From Thiospirochaeta perfilievii (lineage in GTDB: Bacteria; Spirochaetota; Spirochaetia; DSM-2461): a DNA stretch of 64,000 nucleotides. Below are positions 26,529 through 35,799 of this stretch, piece after piece. The DNA lies in NCBI RefSeq assembly GCF_008329945.1, contig NZ_CP035807.1, positions 3,100,001 through 3,164,000 of the forward strand. The letters are read 5' to 3'. Under the pieces are notes generated by a model. That model saw nothing but the letters and a program-made list of their open reading frames with translations. It did no database searches and had not been told where the DNA came from. Numbering within the stretch: position 1 is the stretch's first letter; each line of letters opens with the position of its first letter. Both the position numbers and the translations under genes were made by a program.

Positions 26529-27815
26529 ATGTTAAAAAAAATTCTTATTTTATCTTTATCTATATTTTTAATTGGATGTACTACATCAAGAAGTTACCTA
26601 GAATCAAGATATATTAATATTGCAGAGGAGGTTTTACCCTCAGTTGTTGAAATAATCTCTGTTGGAATAGAAGAGGACTCAAAGAATAAGTGGTTTGATT
26701 TCTTTCAAGATCAAGAAGATTTTCAAAGAGATGATATTAATACAGGTGTTGGTTCAGGTGTAATTCTCTATAAAGAGAGTGATTCTTATTTTATATTAAC
26801 TAATAAACATGTTGTTGGTAACTTAGATGAGGTTAGTGTTCTTTTATATAATAACGAATTATTAAAAGGTAGTGTTATTGGATTTGATGTAAGATTTGAT
26901 ATTGCTGTTGTTAAAATTGAGACAGATTTGGAATTAAGTGTAGCGGAAATATCCCTCTCTAGTAGGCTTCGTGTTGGACAGTTTGTTGCAGCCCTTGGTA
27001 GTCCAATGAGTTATGCTCAATCAATCTCCATGGGTATTATAAGTAATATTGGAAGATTTGGAGGACCAAAGGATAATTTAAGTAACTATATACAAACTGA
27101 TGCAGCAATAAACCATGGAAACTCAGGGGGTCCCTTAGTAAATATGAAGGGAGAGGTTGTTGGAATAAATACCTGGATTTCATCCCCTACTAGTGGAAAT
27201 ATAGGTTTAGGTTTTTCTATGCCTATAGAGAATGTCTACCCATCATTTTTGAGTATTATAGAAAACGGGTTTGTTCCTGTTGGTTGGATAGGCATAAGCT
27301 CCTATGGTTTTCCCGATTCAGACTTTTACAACGTTAATAGTGGGGCATTTATCAATCAAGTTGTTGTAGGCTCCCCTGCATATAAAACAGGACTGCTTCC
27401 TGGAGATATAATTTTAGGTATAAATGAGACTAAAATTAGCTCTTCAGAAGAGTTATTTTTAAAAATTTCACTATTAAAACCAAAAGATATTGCAAACCTT
27501 AAAATTAACAGATATTCTGATGAACTAAATATTTCTCTTGAATTAGGAGAGAGTGATAAGAATGTTCTTGAGACTTCTAAAAATGTTTTTCCAGGTTTTA
27601 TTTTATCTGAAAATGAAAATGGGTTAAAAATCATTGAAATATTACCAAAATCAATAGGTTTATCATCGGGTTTTAAAAAGGGTGATATAATAAGTTCTAT
27701 TAACGGTAATAGAGTCATCGAACTTCAAGAGTTCTACAAGTTTATAAATCTGGGTAATAATCAGTTAATTATTACTAGAGAAGATAAAGAACTTCAATTA
27801 GAATTAAAGTATTAA
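26529..27815 (+). CDS. HtrA/DegP-family serine protease, lipoprotein
   Basis: Trypsin-like envelope protease of 428 residues. A lipoprotein signal peptide ends in LIGC, with the lipidated Cys at residue 17. The catalytic triad is His94 (LTNKHVV), Asp124 (RFDIAVVKI) and Ser199 (HGNSGGPL). Two PDZ-like domains follow at about 245-335 and 345-428, with GLLPGDIILGIN and GFKKGDIISSING as the carboxylate-binding loops. It probably degrades or refolds damaged periplasmic proteins while anchored to a membrane. It starts 2 bases after the TPR gene, suggesting one operon. Confidence 0.92.
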   Translation: MLKKILILSLSIFLIGCTTSRSYLESRYINIAEEVLPSVVEIISVGIEEDSKNKWFDFFQDQEDFQRDDINTGVGSGVILYKESDSYFILTNKHVVGNLDEVSVLLYNNELLKGSVIGFDVRFDIAVVKIETDLELSVAEISLSSRLRVGQFVAALGSPMSYAQSISMGIISNIGRFGGPKDNLSNYIQTDAAINHGNSGGPLVNMKGEVVGINTWISSPTSGNIGLGFSMPIENVYPSFLSIIENGFVPVGWIGISSYGFPDSDFYNVNSGAFINQVVVGSPAYKTGLLPGDIILGINETKISSSEELFLKISLLKPKDIANLKINRYSDELNISLELGESDKNVLETSKNVFPGFILSENENGLKIIEILPKSIGLSSGFKKGDIISSINGNRVIELQEFYKFINLGNNQLIITREDKELQLELKY

Positions 27816-27828
27816 GAGGTTAACTACA

Positions 27829-28428
27829 ATGAAAAAAGATTTTGTTCAATATGACGAAATGAGAAATAACATACTTAAAATGGTCCATCAAATTCATACA
27901 GAGGGATTTAGCCCAGATGTAATATATCTATCTTTAAGGGGTGGAGCTTATATGGGGAACATCATGAGTGAGTATTTTAAGATTGTTAAAAAAGATGAGA
28001 GACCAGTTCTTTTTGCAGCTGTTGTTGCTAGATCTTATCTTGGTGTTAGACAGCAGAGTAAAGTTATTATAGATGGTTGGACATACGCCCCTGAACACTT
28101 AAGACATGGAGATAAGATTCTCTTTGTAGATGATATTTTTGATACAGGTCGAACTCTAAATCATCTAGTAGAAGTAATTCTAGATAAGGGGATACCAAGG
28201 GAAGATATTAAAGTGGCAGTATATGACTATAAAGTTTTTCCAGATAAGGAAGCACTTCCAATACAACCTGACTACTACTGTAATAAACATGTAATTAGTG
28301 AAGATAATGATAATCCATGGATTCACTATATGTCCCATGAGTTAGTTGGTTTAACAAAGGAAGAGTTTGAAGAACACTATGTTAAAAATGATAGCTCTTT
28401 AAAAGATATTACTTCTATTTTTAAATAG
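27829..28428 (+). CDS. phosphoribosyltransferase
   Basis: A 199-residue type I phosphoribosyltransferase. The PRPP-binding motif ILFVDDIFDTGRTL is clear, and an N-terminal LSLRGGAYMG resembles the PPi loop of purine phosphoribosyltransferases. The acceptor base is not determinable; xanthine/guanine/hypoxanthine salvage is most likely. The C-terminal segment DNPWIHYMSHEL resembles the substrate hood of xanthine-guanine enzymes. It is the last gene of the rightward run and is followed by a terminator that may also serve the convergent thiC. Confidence 0.8.
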   Translation: MKKDFVQYDEMRNNILKMVHQIHTEGFSPDVIYLSLRGGAYMGNIMSEYFKIVKKDERPVLFAAVVARSYLGVRQQSKVIIDGWTYAPEHLRHGDKILFVDDIFDTGRTLNHLVEVILDKGIPREDIKVAVYDYKVFPDKEALPIQPDYYCNKHVISEDNDNPWIHYMSHELVGLTKEEFEEHYVKNDSSLKDITSIFK

Positions 28429-28430
28429 TT

Positions 28431-28461
28431 AAAAAGGCATCATAATCTGATGCCTTTTTTT
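28431..28461 (+). terminator. terminator between phosphoribosyltransferase gene and thiC, possibly bidirectional
   Basis: GGCATCA-TAATC-TGATGCC is followed by seven Ts on the plus strand and preceded by five As. It can therefore act for the phosphoribosyltransferase gene and, more weakly, for thiC on the other strand. Confidence 0.9.
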
Positions 28462-28471
28462 AAAACTAATT

Positions 28472-29773
28472 TTAGCTAATTTTAACCTCTTCACCACTTA
28501 GAATCTTATTCATATTTTTCACTGCACACATCTCTCCACACATTGTACAAGTATCCTCTTTATCTGGTTTAGCAGATTGTCGATATTTATAAGATTTTTC
28601 AGGATTTATCGATAGGGATATCATCTTCTCCCAGTCAAGCTCTGCCCTAGCCTTACTCATGTTATTATCTTTTTCTATAGCACCTGGAAATTTCCTAGCA
28701 ACATCACCAGCATGAGCTGCTATTTTTGTAGCCATTATTCCCTCGATCATATCATCTTCATCTGGTAGTCTTAAATGTTCTGCAGGGGTTACATAACAGA
28801 GAAAGTCAGCTCCAGAACTTGCAGCAATCGCTCCACCTATAGCACTAGTTATATGGTCATAACCAGGAGCAATATCTGTTACTAATGGTCCAAGAACGTA
28901 GAATGGAGCGTTAAACAGGAGTTTTTTAGCAATTATCATATTTGTTTTAACCTCATTTAAAGGAATATGCCCTGGCCCTTCTACCATTACTTGAACATTT
29001 TTAGCCCAAGCTCTTTTAGTCAGTTCTCCTAGGGTTATTAACTCCTCTAGCTGGGATGCATCTGTCGCATCATGTATGGAACCGGGTCTACAACCATCTC
29101 CTAGGCTAATAGTTACATCATACTCATATAAAACATCTAAAAACTCTTCATAGAACTCATAAAATGGATTTTCATTCCCAGTCATCTCCATCCAAGCAAA
29201 GAGTAGGGAGCCTCCCCGTGAAACTATATTGGTTAATCGCCTATTTCTTTTTACCCTTTGTGCTGTTTTTTTATTTAAACCGGCATGAATTGTCATAAAG
29301 TCAATTCCATCAATAGCGTGATCTTTTACACATTTTAAAAAATCATCCTTAGTTAGATCCTTTAAAGCTTTACCACTGTTACCTATCATATCGTACATTG
29401 GAACTGAACCTATCATACATGGGGATACTTCGACTAGATTCTGTCTAAAATCCCTTGTATCACCCCAACAGCTTAAATCCATTATTGAGTCAACATTTAG
29501 CTCTATAGCTTTTTTTACTTTTTTTAATTCTACATCCTTATCTGGGCAATCCTTTGATATTCCAATATTAACATTTACTTTAGTGGATGATAGTTCCCCA
29601 ATGGCTACAGGTCGTATATTTTTATGGTTCTTATTCCCAGGGATAATAAGTCTTCCATTAGATACTTCTTTAATTAGTAACTCCCTATTTATATTTTCAT
29701 TAGTTGCAACATACTCCATCTCTTTAGTAAATATACCCTTCCTAGCTGCCTCAATTTGTGTTTTATACTTCAT
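28472..29773 (-). CDS. thiC: phosphomethylpyrimidine synthase
   Basis: Radical-SAM enzyme that rearranges aminoimidazole ribotide (AIR) to HMP phosphate in thiamine biosynthesis. The 433-residue protein is of the shorter form common in anaerobes. Core motifs include [23 protein letters not shown] and [14 protein letters not shown]. The C-terminal Fe-S ligands are in CTMCGEMC, spaced C-x2-C-x3-C, one residue tighter than the C-x2-C-x4-C of the E. coli protein as I remember it. It is the last gene of the riboswitch-controlled thi operon and overlaps thiD2E by 11 bases. Confidence 0.96.
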   Translation of the reverse strand: MKYKTQIEAARKGIFTKEMEYVATNENINRELLIKEVSNGRLIIPGNKNHKNIRPVAIGELSSTKVNVNIGISKDCPDKDVELKKVKKAIELNVDSIMDLSCWGDTRDFRQNLVEVSPCMIGSVPMYDMIGNSGKALKDLTKDDFLKCVKDHAIDGIDFMTIHAGLNKKTAQRVKRNRRLTNIVSRGGSLLFAWMEMTGNENPFYEFYEEFLDVLYEYDVTISLGDGCRPGSIHDATDASQLEELITLGELTKRAWAKNVQVMVEGPGHIPLNEVKTNMIIAKKLLFNAPFYVLGPLVTDIAPGYDHITSAIGGAIAASSGADFLCYVTPAEHLRLPDEDDMIEGIMATKIAAHAGDVARKFPGAIEKDNNMSKARAELDWEKMISLSINPEKSYKYRQSAKPDKEDTCTMCGEMCAVKNMNKILSGEEVKIS

Positions 29774-30812
29774 TGTAACTCTTCTCCTCTATTTTTCTTA
29801 TTACTGCTTTTACCTTAGAACTAATGTCATTACTTAAAGTTAATTCTGATACTATTGCTACAGATTTAGCCCCTTGGGAGAGAACTGAATCTATATTTGC
29901 TTCTTTAATTCCACCAATTGCCACAAAAGGGATTGATATATTTTTCTCTACCCACTTAAGATAATCTAATCCAACAGCTTTGCAGACATTTACCTTTGTT
30001 TTGGTTGGAAAGATTGGACCAACACCAATATAGTCCGCTCCATCTAACTCGGCCTTTTTTGCTTGGGATGGGCTGTGGGTTGATACTCCTATAATTTTAT
30101 TTTTTCCAATAAGCTTTCTTACTCTATTTATTGGTAGATCATCTTGGCCAATATGGACACCATCTGCGTCTACTAATAGGGCTATATCTATATCATCATT
30201 AACAATAAAGGTTACATTATTTTTAGATGTAAGCTCCCTTATTTTTATACACTCTTTAAGTTTCTCCTTCTGGGAGAGATCTTTTTCTCTATACTGGATC
30301 AGTTTTAAATCCGCTTTAATAAACTCTTCTACAATATCAATATTTGAACGGCCTCTAGACCCTTTAAGGTAGGTAATCCCATATAAACTAGGAAGGGTTA
30401 GAAGTGGTTTTTCCTCTATATAAAATATAATCTCTCTCTCTAGGTTGTAAGTAACATATCTAACCTCTTTAAAAAGAGTATTCTCCTCAAATCTATTAAG
30501 ACTTTTGGCTATCTCTTCTAAAGTTCTAAGGCCCTCCTGTACTCTTTTAAAATTACCTAATATTATTGATTCTATAGACTTAAACTCTTCTAGATTAAGA
30601 TCTTGATCAACAATAAGCCCAATGTCCGACTGGACATCCCTATGGTGTAAAAGGGTCTTATCTAATTGATACAGGGATGTTCGAATCCTGTGCCTTGAGA
30701 CCTTCAACCTCTTTGTAAGATTTAACTCGTTGTATTTAAATCGTAAAATATCTTCAATTACACGAAAGCCCTCACACACCCTATTAATGTTACTATCCAT
30801 TAGTCTGTACAT
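29763..30812 (-). CDS. thiE: bifunctional ThiD2 (HMP-phosphate kinase)-ThiE (thiamine-phosphate synthase)
   Basis: A 349-residue fusion. Residues about 1-130 match the ThiD2 type of N-terminal domain ([33 protein letters not shown]), shown in other bacteria to phosphorylate HMP phosphate. Residues about 140-345 are ThiE, which joins HMP-PP to thiazole phosphate. ThiE motifs include [43 protein letters not shown] and VAIGGI. This explains why no thiD is found in the cluster. ATG 30812 is chosen because AAGGA lies 6 bases upstream. It overlaps thiF by 13 bases. Confidence 0.9.
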   Translation of the reverse strand: MYRLMDSNINRVCEGFRVIEDILRFKYNELNLTKRLKVSRHRIRTSLYQLDKTLLHHRDVQSDIGLIVDQDLNLEEFKSIESIILGNFKRVQEGLRTLEEIAKSLNRFEENTLFKEVRYVTYNLEREIIFYIEEKPLLTLPSLYGITYLKGSRGRSNIDIVEEFIKADLKLIQYREKDLSQKEKLKECIKIRELTSKNNVTFIVNDDIDIALLVDADGVHIGQDDLPINRVRKLIGKNKIIGVSTHSPSQAKKAELDGADYIGVGPIFPTKTKVNVCKAVGLDYLKWVEKNISIPFVAIGGIKEANIDSVLSQGAKSVAIVSELTLSNDISSKVKAVIRKIEEKSYNEV

Positions 30813-31399
30813 CTTAAATCCTTAATTGAGTATTTTAAAATTAGTGCCGCCTGTTTAGCTGAGCAGATAGAAACTCCAGGCATAATTGGGCTTATACCAT
30901 CCTCAATACCAGACTTAAAATCACCAACTACTGTTAGTCTAGAATTTAACTCTCTCTCAACTATTCCATCTGTTTTCCAAAAATTACCAAGACCACTAGC
31001 AGAAACACACCTTACATTAGTGGGAATATTCTCTAATAAAGTTTTTTTGGACTCTATAGTATCAAGACCTTCAACAATAAAGTTACAACTTGAAAAAATT
31101 TTAAAGATACTATTTTTATCTAGTCTCTCCCTAACAATATCTACAGTTATATTAGGGTTAATCATAAGAAGATTCTCTTTTAATGCTTCTACTTTATAAT
31201 CTCCTATCTGTTTATAGAAATAGAACTGTCTATTAAGATTAGAAATATCAATTCTATCAAAATCTACTAGGATGAAGTGTTTAAAACCCATTCTTACTAG
31301 GTTTAATGCGGTATTAGAACCTAAACCTCCACACCCTGCAATACCAACTATCTTCTTCTCTATACTTAATAGCTCTTGTTTTGTATATAGACTTGTCAT
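30800..31399 (-). CDS. thiF: ThiS adenylyltransferase ThiF
   Basis: E1-like enzyme that adenylates the C-terminal glycine of ThiS so that sulfur can be attached. The 199-residue protein carries the nucleotide-binding loop GIAGCGGLGSNTALNL and the DISNLNRQFYF arginine/asparagine motif. It is a short ThiF without the C-terminal CxxC zinc motifs seen in longer family members, a form I associate with anaerobes. ATG 31399 overlaps the thiH stop as ATGA, indicating coupling. A TTG four codons upstream is possible but less likely. Confidence 0.9.
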   Translation of the reverse strand: MTSLYTKQELLSIEKKIVGIAGCGGLGSNTALNLVRMGFKHFILVDFDRIDISNLNRQFYFYKQIGDYKVEALKENLLMINPNITVDIVRERLDKNSIFKIFSSCNFIVEGLDTIESKKTLLENIPTNVRCVSASGLGNFWKTDGIVERELNSRLTVVGDFKSGIEDGISPIMPGVSICSAKQAALILKYSIKDLRCTD

Positions 31400-32499
31400 A
31401 CCGTTACCCAATCCTTATAAATAGGTTGATATCCTAAATCTCTTAACCTAGAATCAATTTCAAAGATTGATCTATTATCAGATATTTCAAACTGTTTATC
31501 GCTTTTACTTTTTGTATAACCACCTACATCTGTTTTTGAACCTGCAGAGATCTTGGTTACTCCAAGTTGTAATAGGTTATCCCTAAGCTCTGAACTCTCC
31601 CTTGTAGATAAAGATATACCCGCTTTTGGAAGGAATAACCTAAATACCACTATAAGTTTAGTGAAAAGCCTGTCATCTATAGTGTACTCCTGCTTAAAAT
31701 TACCACTACTACTTTTGATTCTTGGTAGTGACATGGTTAAATCTGCATGGGGGTACATCTTAAATAGATATAAACTATGAATTGAAGCCATAAAAAAATC
31801 GATAATTGGGTCTCCTAAGCCTAGTAGGACACCTAAGTTTATACTTTTGATTCCGTTAGATAGAGCTCTCTTAGGAGCCTCTAACCTAAAATTATAGTCT
31901 GACTTCTCTCCATATAGGTGTAGTTTTTTATATAGGTTCATATTATAGGTCTCTTGGTAGATTGTAACATTGTGAACACCTAAATCTCTTAACTCCTTAT
32001 ATTCCCTATTACTCATTGAGTACATCTCTATTGAAATCGAATCAAAATATTTTTTTGCTGTTTTTATTGACTCTTTAATGTATTTAATTGGACTTTTAAC
32101 CCTATCCCCACCTGTAAGAAGTAGAATGTGTCTAATACCCTCTTGTTTAAGCTTCAAGCATTCGTTTTCTAGCTCGTAACTACTTAATCGTGATCTTTTT
32201 ATAGAGTTATCCTTATTAAATCCACAATAAACACACCTATTATTACAGTGGTTTGAAAGATATATAGGACTATATACTAAAACAGTTTTTCCAAACTCTC
32301 TAATAGTTAGAGCCTTAGCCCTAATAGCAAGCTCCTCTAAAAGATCATCAGAGGCTGGACTTAGAAGTGTTAGTAGGTCTAAGGGTTCTAGATCCCCTTT
32401 ATTTAATACCTTTAAAACATCATCTTTAGTAAAACTTTTAAGACTCTTCTCAAAATTATAATTAAGCCAATATTTAAGATTGTTATTAAAATCATCCAT
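31396..32499 (-). CDS. thiH: 2-iminoacetate synthase (tyrosine lyase)
   Basis: Radical-SAM enzyme that splits tyrosine to give dehydroglycine, the glycine-derived unit of the thiazole ring. The 367-residue protein has the cluster motif [10 protein letters not shown] (CX3CX2C), downstream LLTGGD and the C-terminal biotin/ThiH-associated region. ThiH replaces the oxygen-requiring ThiO and so points to an anaerobic lifestyle. It overlaps thiG upstream by 8 bases and thiF downstream by 4 bases, within a tightly packed operon. Confidence 0.95.
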   Translation of the reverse strand: MDDFNNNLKYWLNYNFEKSLKSFTKDDVLKVLNKGDLEPLDLLTLLSPASDDLLEELAIRAKALTIREFGKTVLVYSPIYLSNHCNNRCVYCGFNKDNSIKRSRLSSYELENECLKLKQEGIRHILLLTGGDRVKSPIKYIKESIKTAKKYFDSISIEMYSMSNREYKELRDLGVHNVTIYQETYNMNLYKKLHLYGEKSDYNFRLEAPKRALSNGIKSINLGVLLGLGDPIIDFFMASIHSLYLFKMYPHADLTMSLPRIKSSSGNFKQEYTIDDRLFTKLIVVFRLFLPKAGISLSTRESSELRDNLLQLGVTKISAGSKTDVGGYTKSKSDKQFEISDNRSIFEIDSRLRDLGYQPIYKDWVTV

Positions 32500-33262
32500 T
32501 TAAAAAACCTGTTAGGGGGCTAGAGGCCACAGCTATAGAACTTCTACAACCTAAACCTGCTAGATAGGCATTTCTGCCAGATATTACAGCATCTTTAAAT
32601 GCACTTGCCATCAATATAGGGTTAGGGCTAGATGCAATAGCTGTATTTACTAAGCAAGCATCAACACCCATTTCCATTACAACTGCAGCATCAGAAGGTT
32701 TCCCGATCCCCGCATCAACAATAATAGGTAGATCAATAAGCTCGACTAAAACCCTAATCATCTCCATACACCTTATTCCTCGATTACTTCCAATTGGACT
32801 TCCTAGAGGCATTATTGCTGCAGCTCCGGCATCCTTTAGGCTTCTTCCTAGGTATAGATCCGCATTTACATATGGAAGAACTATAAAGCCATCCTTAGAG
32901 AGTTCCTCGGTAGCTTTTAATGTTTCATAACCGTTAGGTAATAGATACTTGTTATCACTAATAACCTCAATTTTTATAAAGTTACCATGACCTGAAGCTC
33001 TAGATATTTGAGCTATTTTTATAGCTTCCTTAGCATCTCTTGCTCCAGAAGTATTGGGAAGTAGTTGTATATTAGGGGGGATGTAGTCCATTACAGACCT
33101 ATAGGGAGAGTCAAAATCCACTCTTCTAAGTGCAACTGTTATTATCTGGGACTCACTAGCACTTGTTACTTGTGGGATTATTTCATCTGTTGAATACTTT
33201 CCAGTTCCTGTAAGTAGCCTTGAATTAAAAAATTTACCACCTAATTCAAATAGATCTTTCAT
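32492..33262 (-). CDS. thiG: thiazole synthase
   Basis: Forms the thiazole phosphate ring from deoxyxylulose phosphate, dehydroglycine and ThiS-thiocarboxylate. The roughly 256-residue TIM barrel starts with the family pattern [12 protein letters not shown]. It contains [30 protein letters not shown] in segments (for example [10 protein letters not shown] and [10 protein letters not shown]). I chose ATG 33262, which is preceded by a GGTGGGGG run that also encodes the ThiS Gly tail. An in-frame GTG lies 4 codons upstream. It is co-transcribed with thiS and thiH. Confidence 0.96.
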   Translation of the reverse strand: MKDLFELGGKFFNSRLLTGTGKYSTDEIIPQVTSASESQIITVALRRVDFDSPYRSVMDYIPPNIQLLPNTSGARDAKEAIKIAQISRASGHGNFIKIEVISDNKYLLPNGYETLKATEELSKDGFIVLPYVNADLYLGRSLKDAGAAAIMPLGSPIGSNRGIRCMEMIRVLVELIDLPIIVDAGIGKPSDAAVVMEMGVDACLVNTAIASSPNPILMASAFKDAVISGRNAYLAGLGCRSSIAVASSPLTGFLNG

Positions 33263-33263
33263 C

Positions 33264-33464
33264 TCAACCCCCACCTACAATAGACAGAATCTCGATTTGA
33301 GACTCCTGTATAATAGAAGTAGACTCAAAGTGTTTTGACTTAATTATTTCTTGATTAAGCTGGATAATAATCTTGTTAGGATCGACTTTAAGATCTTTTA
33401 ATAGTTCTAATATAGATAAATTGTTATCTATATCCCTTTTTTTACCATTGATAGTAACTTTCAT
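33264..33464 (-). CDS. thiS: sulfur carrier protein ThiS
   Basis: A 66-residue ubiquitin-like protein whose C-terminal Gly-Gly (ends VGGG) is adenylated by ThiF and then carries sulfur to ThiG. The N-terminal strand [12 protein letters not shown] and middle helix [10 protein letters not shown] fit the fold. It is the first gene after the TPP riboswitch, with Shine-Dalgarno GAGGAG at 33475-33470, 5 bases before ATG. Confidence 0.93.
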   Translation of the reverse strand: MKVTINGKKRDIDNNLSILELLKDLKVDPNKIIIQLNQEIIKSKHFESTSIIQESQIEILSIVGGG

Positions 33465-33506
33465 TTAGTCTCCTCTGTGGGGAAACCTTTGAACATTAAA
33501 AAAGTC

Positions 33507-33545
33507 TAAAAAAAAGGCTTTTGAAAATATTACAATTCAAAAGCC
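33507..33545 (-). terminator. riboswitch-linked intrinsic terminator before thiS
   Basis: On the minus strand GGCTTTTGAA (33545-33536) and TTCAAAAGCC (33525-33516) form a 10-bp stem, followed by eight Ts (33515-33508). It lies between the TPP aptamer and thiS. Its 5' arm GGCUU is complementary to AAGCC at the aptamer 3' end (33581-33577), which gives a simple antiterminator for the TPP-free state. Confidence 0.85.
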
Positions 33546-33576
33546 ATAAATATAAAAAAGTATATTTTTTATTTTA

Positions 33577-33656
33577 GGCTTCCCTACGACAGTATTAACT
33601 GTATCAGGTTCAAAGGGTCAGTATATAACTTCTCAGCCTAAATAGGCTCCCCTAGC
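33577..33656 (-). promoter_or_regulatory. TPP riboswitch (THI element)
   Basis: Minus-strand RNA holds the conserved thiamine-pyrophosphate aptamer. GGGGAGCC is at 33652-33645, CUGAGA at 33636-33631, ACCCUUUGAACCUGAU at 33618-33603 and GUAGGGAAG at 33587-33579, in the correct order. It controls thiS-thiG-thiH-thiF-thiD2E-thiC, presumably by TPP-dependent termination at the hairpin 33545-33507. A weak promoter-like TTGAAT-17-TAATCT lies at 33694-33666, overlapping the fni stop codon. Confidence 0.96.
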
Positions 33657-33690
33657 ATTTATTGAAGATTAACCAATTTTAATTTTTTAT

Positions 33691-34692
33691 TCAAGTCTCT
33701 AAATTTAATCGTAAAAAATTTTGAGAAAAGTTAAAATTATCTATTTCTGAGGTAAAAAAACTATTAAGGTGATTCTGTGATCTTATTGCGTTTTCGAGTA
33801 CTTTATATGCATAACCATATAGGGATGGTGCATTTAATAGTTTTGTATAATAATATCCATCTAAAAAGTCTCTTACTCCACCTGAAACAATAAACTCCTT
33901 CTCTTTTCCAAGACCTAGAGAGAGTAGGGTATTTACATTTTTAATCATATCAAACTTACTATTACCAATATTAATAAGAGGTTGACTATTTATCGCTTTA
34001 CAAGAATTTTTATCCCTTAATAGCTCTAATTTCGTAAAATTAGTCCCACCAAAGGATGCTAAATCAATAACATCTATAGGAAGTTTTAATAACTCTTTTA
34101 AGCTACTAGGTCCAAATCCTGCACCAACTTCCTTAACAATTATTTTTGTTTTAAACTGTGGTAGTGTTTTTTCTAAGGTTATTAGTGGACTCTCTTTTAA
34201 AAGATCTCCACCCTTTTGTACCCACTCCTGTAGAGGATTAATATGAATAATTAGACCATCTAAATCTAAATTTCTAATAACCTTCTCTATTTTAAATAGC
34301 TCATCCCGATTTACTAACTGCTCAATTTGGGAAATACCTAGATTCCCAAAGAGTAGAACTTTATCTCCTGTAAACTCCCTTAGGACAAAACTCTTTGGGT
34401 TTTTATTCTCTAAATAGGGGCGTAATGAACCTACACCCATTGGAAGATTAAAAATTTTAGCTGCTGTAGCAATCCTTTTATTTATCTTTAATGATTTTCT
34501 ACTACCCCCCGTCATACTCGATAAGAAGATTGGAGCTCCAATATTTTGTCCTAAGAACCTGTAGGAGTAGTGCTGAGTTTGATGGTTAGATATTAGTGGT
34601 TCATAATTAAATCTAACATCTAATAAATTCTCAGCTACCTGGGATTTTTTAGATAGCTTTATATGTTGGTTTTTTCTTAAACTTATACTCAT
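33691..34692 (-). CDS. fni: isopentenyl-diphosphate delta-isomerase, type 2 (FMN)
   Basis: Flavoenzyme that interconverts IPP and DMAPP, downstream of the MEP pathway to which ispG in this window belongs. The 333-residue protein starts with RKNQHIKLSK and contains IFLSSMTGGS, LPMGVGSLRP, LDGLIIHINPLQE, KEVGAGFG and an FMN-binding FIVSGGVRDFLDG, all as in type 2 isomerases. No Shine-Dalgarno precedes the ATG. A TATACT at 34704-34699 ends seven bases before it, so the mRNA may be leaderless. It precedes the thi operon on the same strand but is separated by the riboswitch region. Confidence 0.92.
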   Translation of the reverse strand: MSISLRKNQHIKLSKKSQVAENLLDVRFNYEPLISNHQTQHYSYRFLGQNIGAPIFLSSMTGGSRKSLKINKRIATAAKIFNLPMGVGSLRPYLENKNPKSFVLREFTGDKVLLFGNLGISQIEQLVNRDELFKIEKVIRNLDLDGLIIHINPLQEWVQKGGDLLKESPLITLEKTLPQFKTKIIVKEVGAGFGPSSLKELLKLPIDVIDLASFGGTNFTKLELLRDKNSCKAINSQPLINIGNSKFDMIKNVNTLLSLGLGKEKEFIVSGGVRDFLDGYYYTKLLNAPSLYGYAYKVLENAIRSQNHLNSFFTSEIDNFNFSQNFLRLNLET

Positions 34693-34698
34693 ATCTAT

Positions 34699-34727
34699 AG
34701 TATAATATGTTACTATAAATTATTTAA
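34699..34727 (-). promoter_or_regulatory. predicted promoter for fni (leaderless)
   Basis: TATACT at 34704-34699 on the minus strand would place transcription start on the A of the fni ATG. The -35 (TTAAAT at 34727-34722, 17-base spacer) is weak. A divergent TATAAT at 34701-34706 may serve the plus-strand gene at 34735. Confidence 0.38.
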
Positions 34728-34734
34728 GGAGAAT

Positions 34735-35007
34735 ATGTTGGAAGAGGTAGATGGAATTTCTAGATTATCCGAAGTTATGTATATAGAAAGGGACTCTAAG
34801 GGTAAGATCTCTAGGGTTTTTGATGTTGATAATAAAGAGATTGATAAAAAAATGTTACATAGATCATTTATGATTCGGGTGGAGAAAAAAGGGTTTTATT
34901 ATAAAGATGAGTTTATAAAGATGGAAAATATTTTAGAGACTATGAAAAAGAGAGCGTTAGGTTATCAAAGAAGACGTAAGGGTCATAGCTTTGATTCAAT
35001 TTGTTAA
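34735..35007 (+). CDS. hypothetical small protein
   Basis: A 90-residue soluble, highly charged protein that I do not recognise. It has no signal peptide, no cysteine cluster (one Cys at the end) and no membrane segment. The first half (MLEEVDGISRLSEVMYIERD) reads as mixed alpha/beta and the C-terminal part is basic (KKRALGYQRRRKGHS), which could contact nucleic acid. A good Shine-Dalgarno (AAGGAG) four bases before ATG and a divergent promoter region with fni support that it is a real gene. Confidence 0.65.
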   Translation: MLEEVDGISRLSEVMYIERDSKGKISRVFDVDNKEIDKKMLHRSFMIRVEKKGFYYKDEFIKMENILETMKKRALGYQRRRKGHSFDSIC

Positions 35008-35011
35008 AGGG

Positions 35012-35035
35012 TAAAAAAAATCCCCCAAAGGGGAC
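35012..35035 (-). terminator. terminator for the HEAT-like gene (minus strand)
   Basis: Read on the minus strand, TCCCC-TTTG-GGGGA is followed by eight Ts (35020-35013). It lies 5 bases after the stop of the minus-strand gene at 35040-35732. In the plus direction the stem is followed by CTCTCTT only, so it works less well for the convergent small gene. Confidence 0.85.
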
Positions 35036-35039
35036 TCTC

Positions 35040-35732
35040 TTATTTAATATTTTTTAGGACTTCCAAAGCCTTATCTGTTACAACTTGTATATAACCACTA
35101 TCAGGAAGTGTCATATTTGATATTAACTCAAATATCTTATTATTAGTAATCTCAATGTTATTTTTATTTAAATTATCTACAGCTAATAAAAAAGCGTAGG
35201 CAAAGTTATGGTCTTTAGAAGAACCGTGAACTTCCATTAATCTAGATATAGTATCAACAACTAACTGAGGATCAGCTGCTGTATTTTTAGATATACCTAC
35301 AATAATCTCAGAAAGAACCATAGATTCAGTCTCCATCTCTCCAAGTTCAATTAGAGAATTTGCTGAGTTTACGGTATTAATATTACCAAGTAATCTTGTT
35401 GCCTTTTGTCTAACCATAGGAAAATTATTAACAATTCGTCCATTGTTAATAGAGATAATACCGGTACCTTCTGCCCCAAGGTCTGTAATAATTCTCATTA
35501 CAAATGGATCGTTTCCATTGAGTCTTCCCTCTTCGTTCATGGCGGTTAAATCATCAATTGCCATACTCTTTAACTCCCTGTTAGGGGATGATGCTTGGCT
35601 GTCGATAATCCTAGTTTCAGCAGGGACTTTTAGATATAAATCCTCAACAGTCTCTTCCTGTGAAGATACAAATGCCAAAGAAGTTGTAAGTAATAATCCT
35701 AATAATATTGTTCTTTTCAAATTAAACTCCAT
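35040..35732 (-). CDS. exported HEAT-repeat-like protein
   Basis: A 230-residue protein with an N-terminal signal peptide (LKRTILLGLLLTTSLAFVSS) and an all-helical mature part. Repeated helix pairs are visible in PMVRQKATRLLGNINTV, NSLIELGEMETESMVLSEI and AYAFLLAVDNLNK. It may sit in the periplasm as a scaffold. No catalytic motif is visible. The ATG has no Shine-Dalgarno; a weak TTGAAG-18-TAGAAT ends 12 bases before it, which would leave only a very short leader. Confidence 0.62.
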   Translation of the reverse strand: MEFNLKRTILLGLLLTTSLAFVSSQEETVEDLYLKVPAETRIIDSQASSPNRELKSMAIDDLTAMNEEGRLNGNDPFVMRIITDLGAEGTGIISINNGRIVNNFPMVRQKATRLLGNINTVNSANSLIELGEMETESMVLSEIIVGISKNTAADPQLVVDTISRLMEVHGSSKDHNFAYAFLLAVDNLNKNNIEITNNKIFELISNMTLPDSGYIQVVTDKALEVLKNIK

Positions 35733-35799
35733 ATAATAACAAATATTCTAGTTACAATTATATACCATCTTCAAATAAAATAACTAGCTTTTTTTAATA

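Noticed and set aside
28500-28560. ThiC Fe-S motif spaced C-x2-C-x3-C as a defect
   Set aside because: The spacing differs from E. coli, but I believe shorter anaerobe-type ThiC proteins share it. The gene is otherwise intact, so I do not call it broken.
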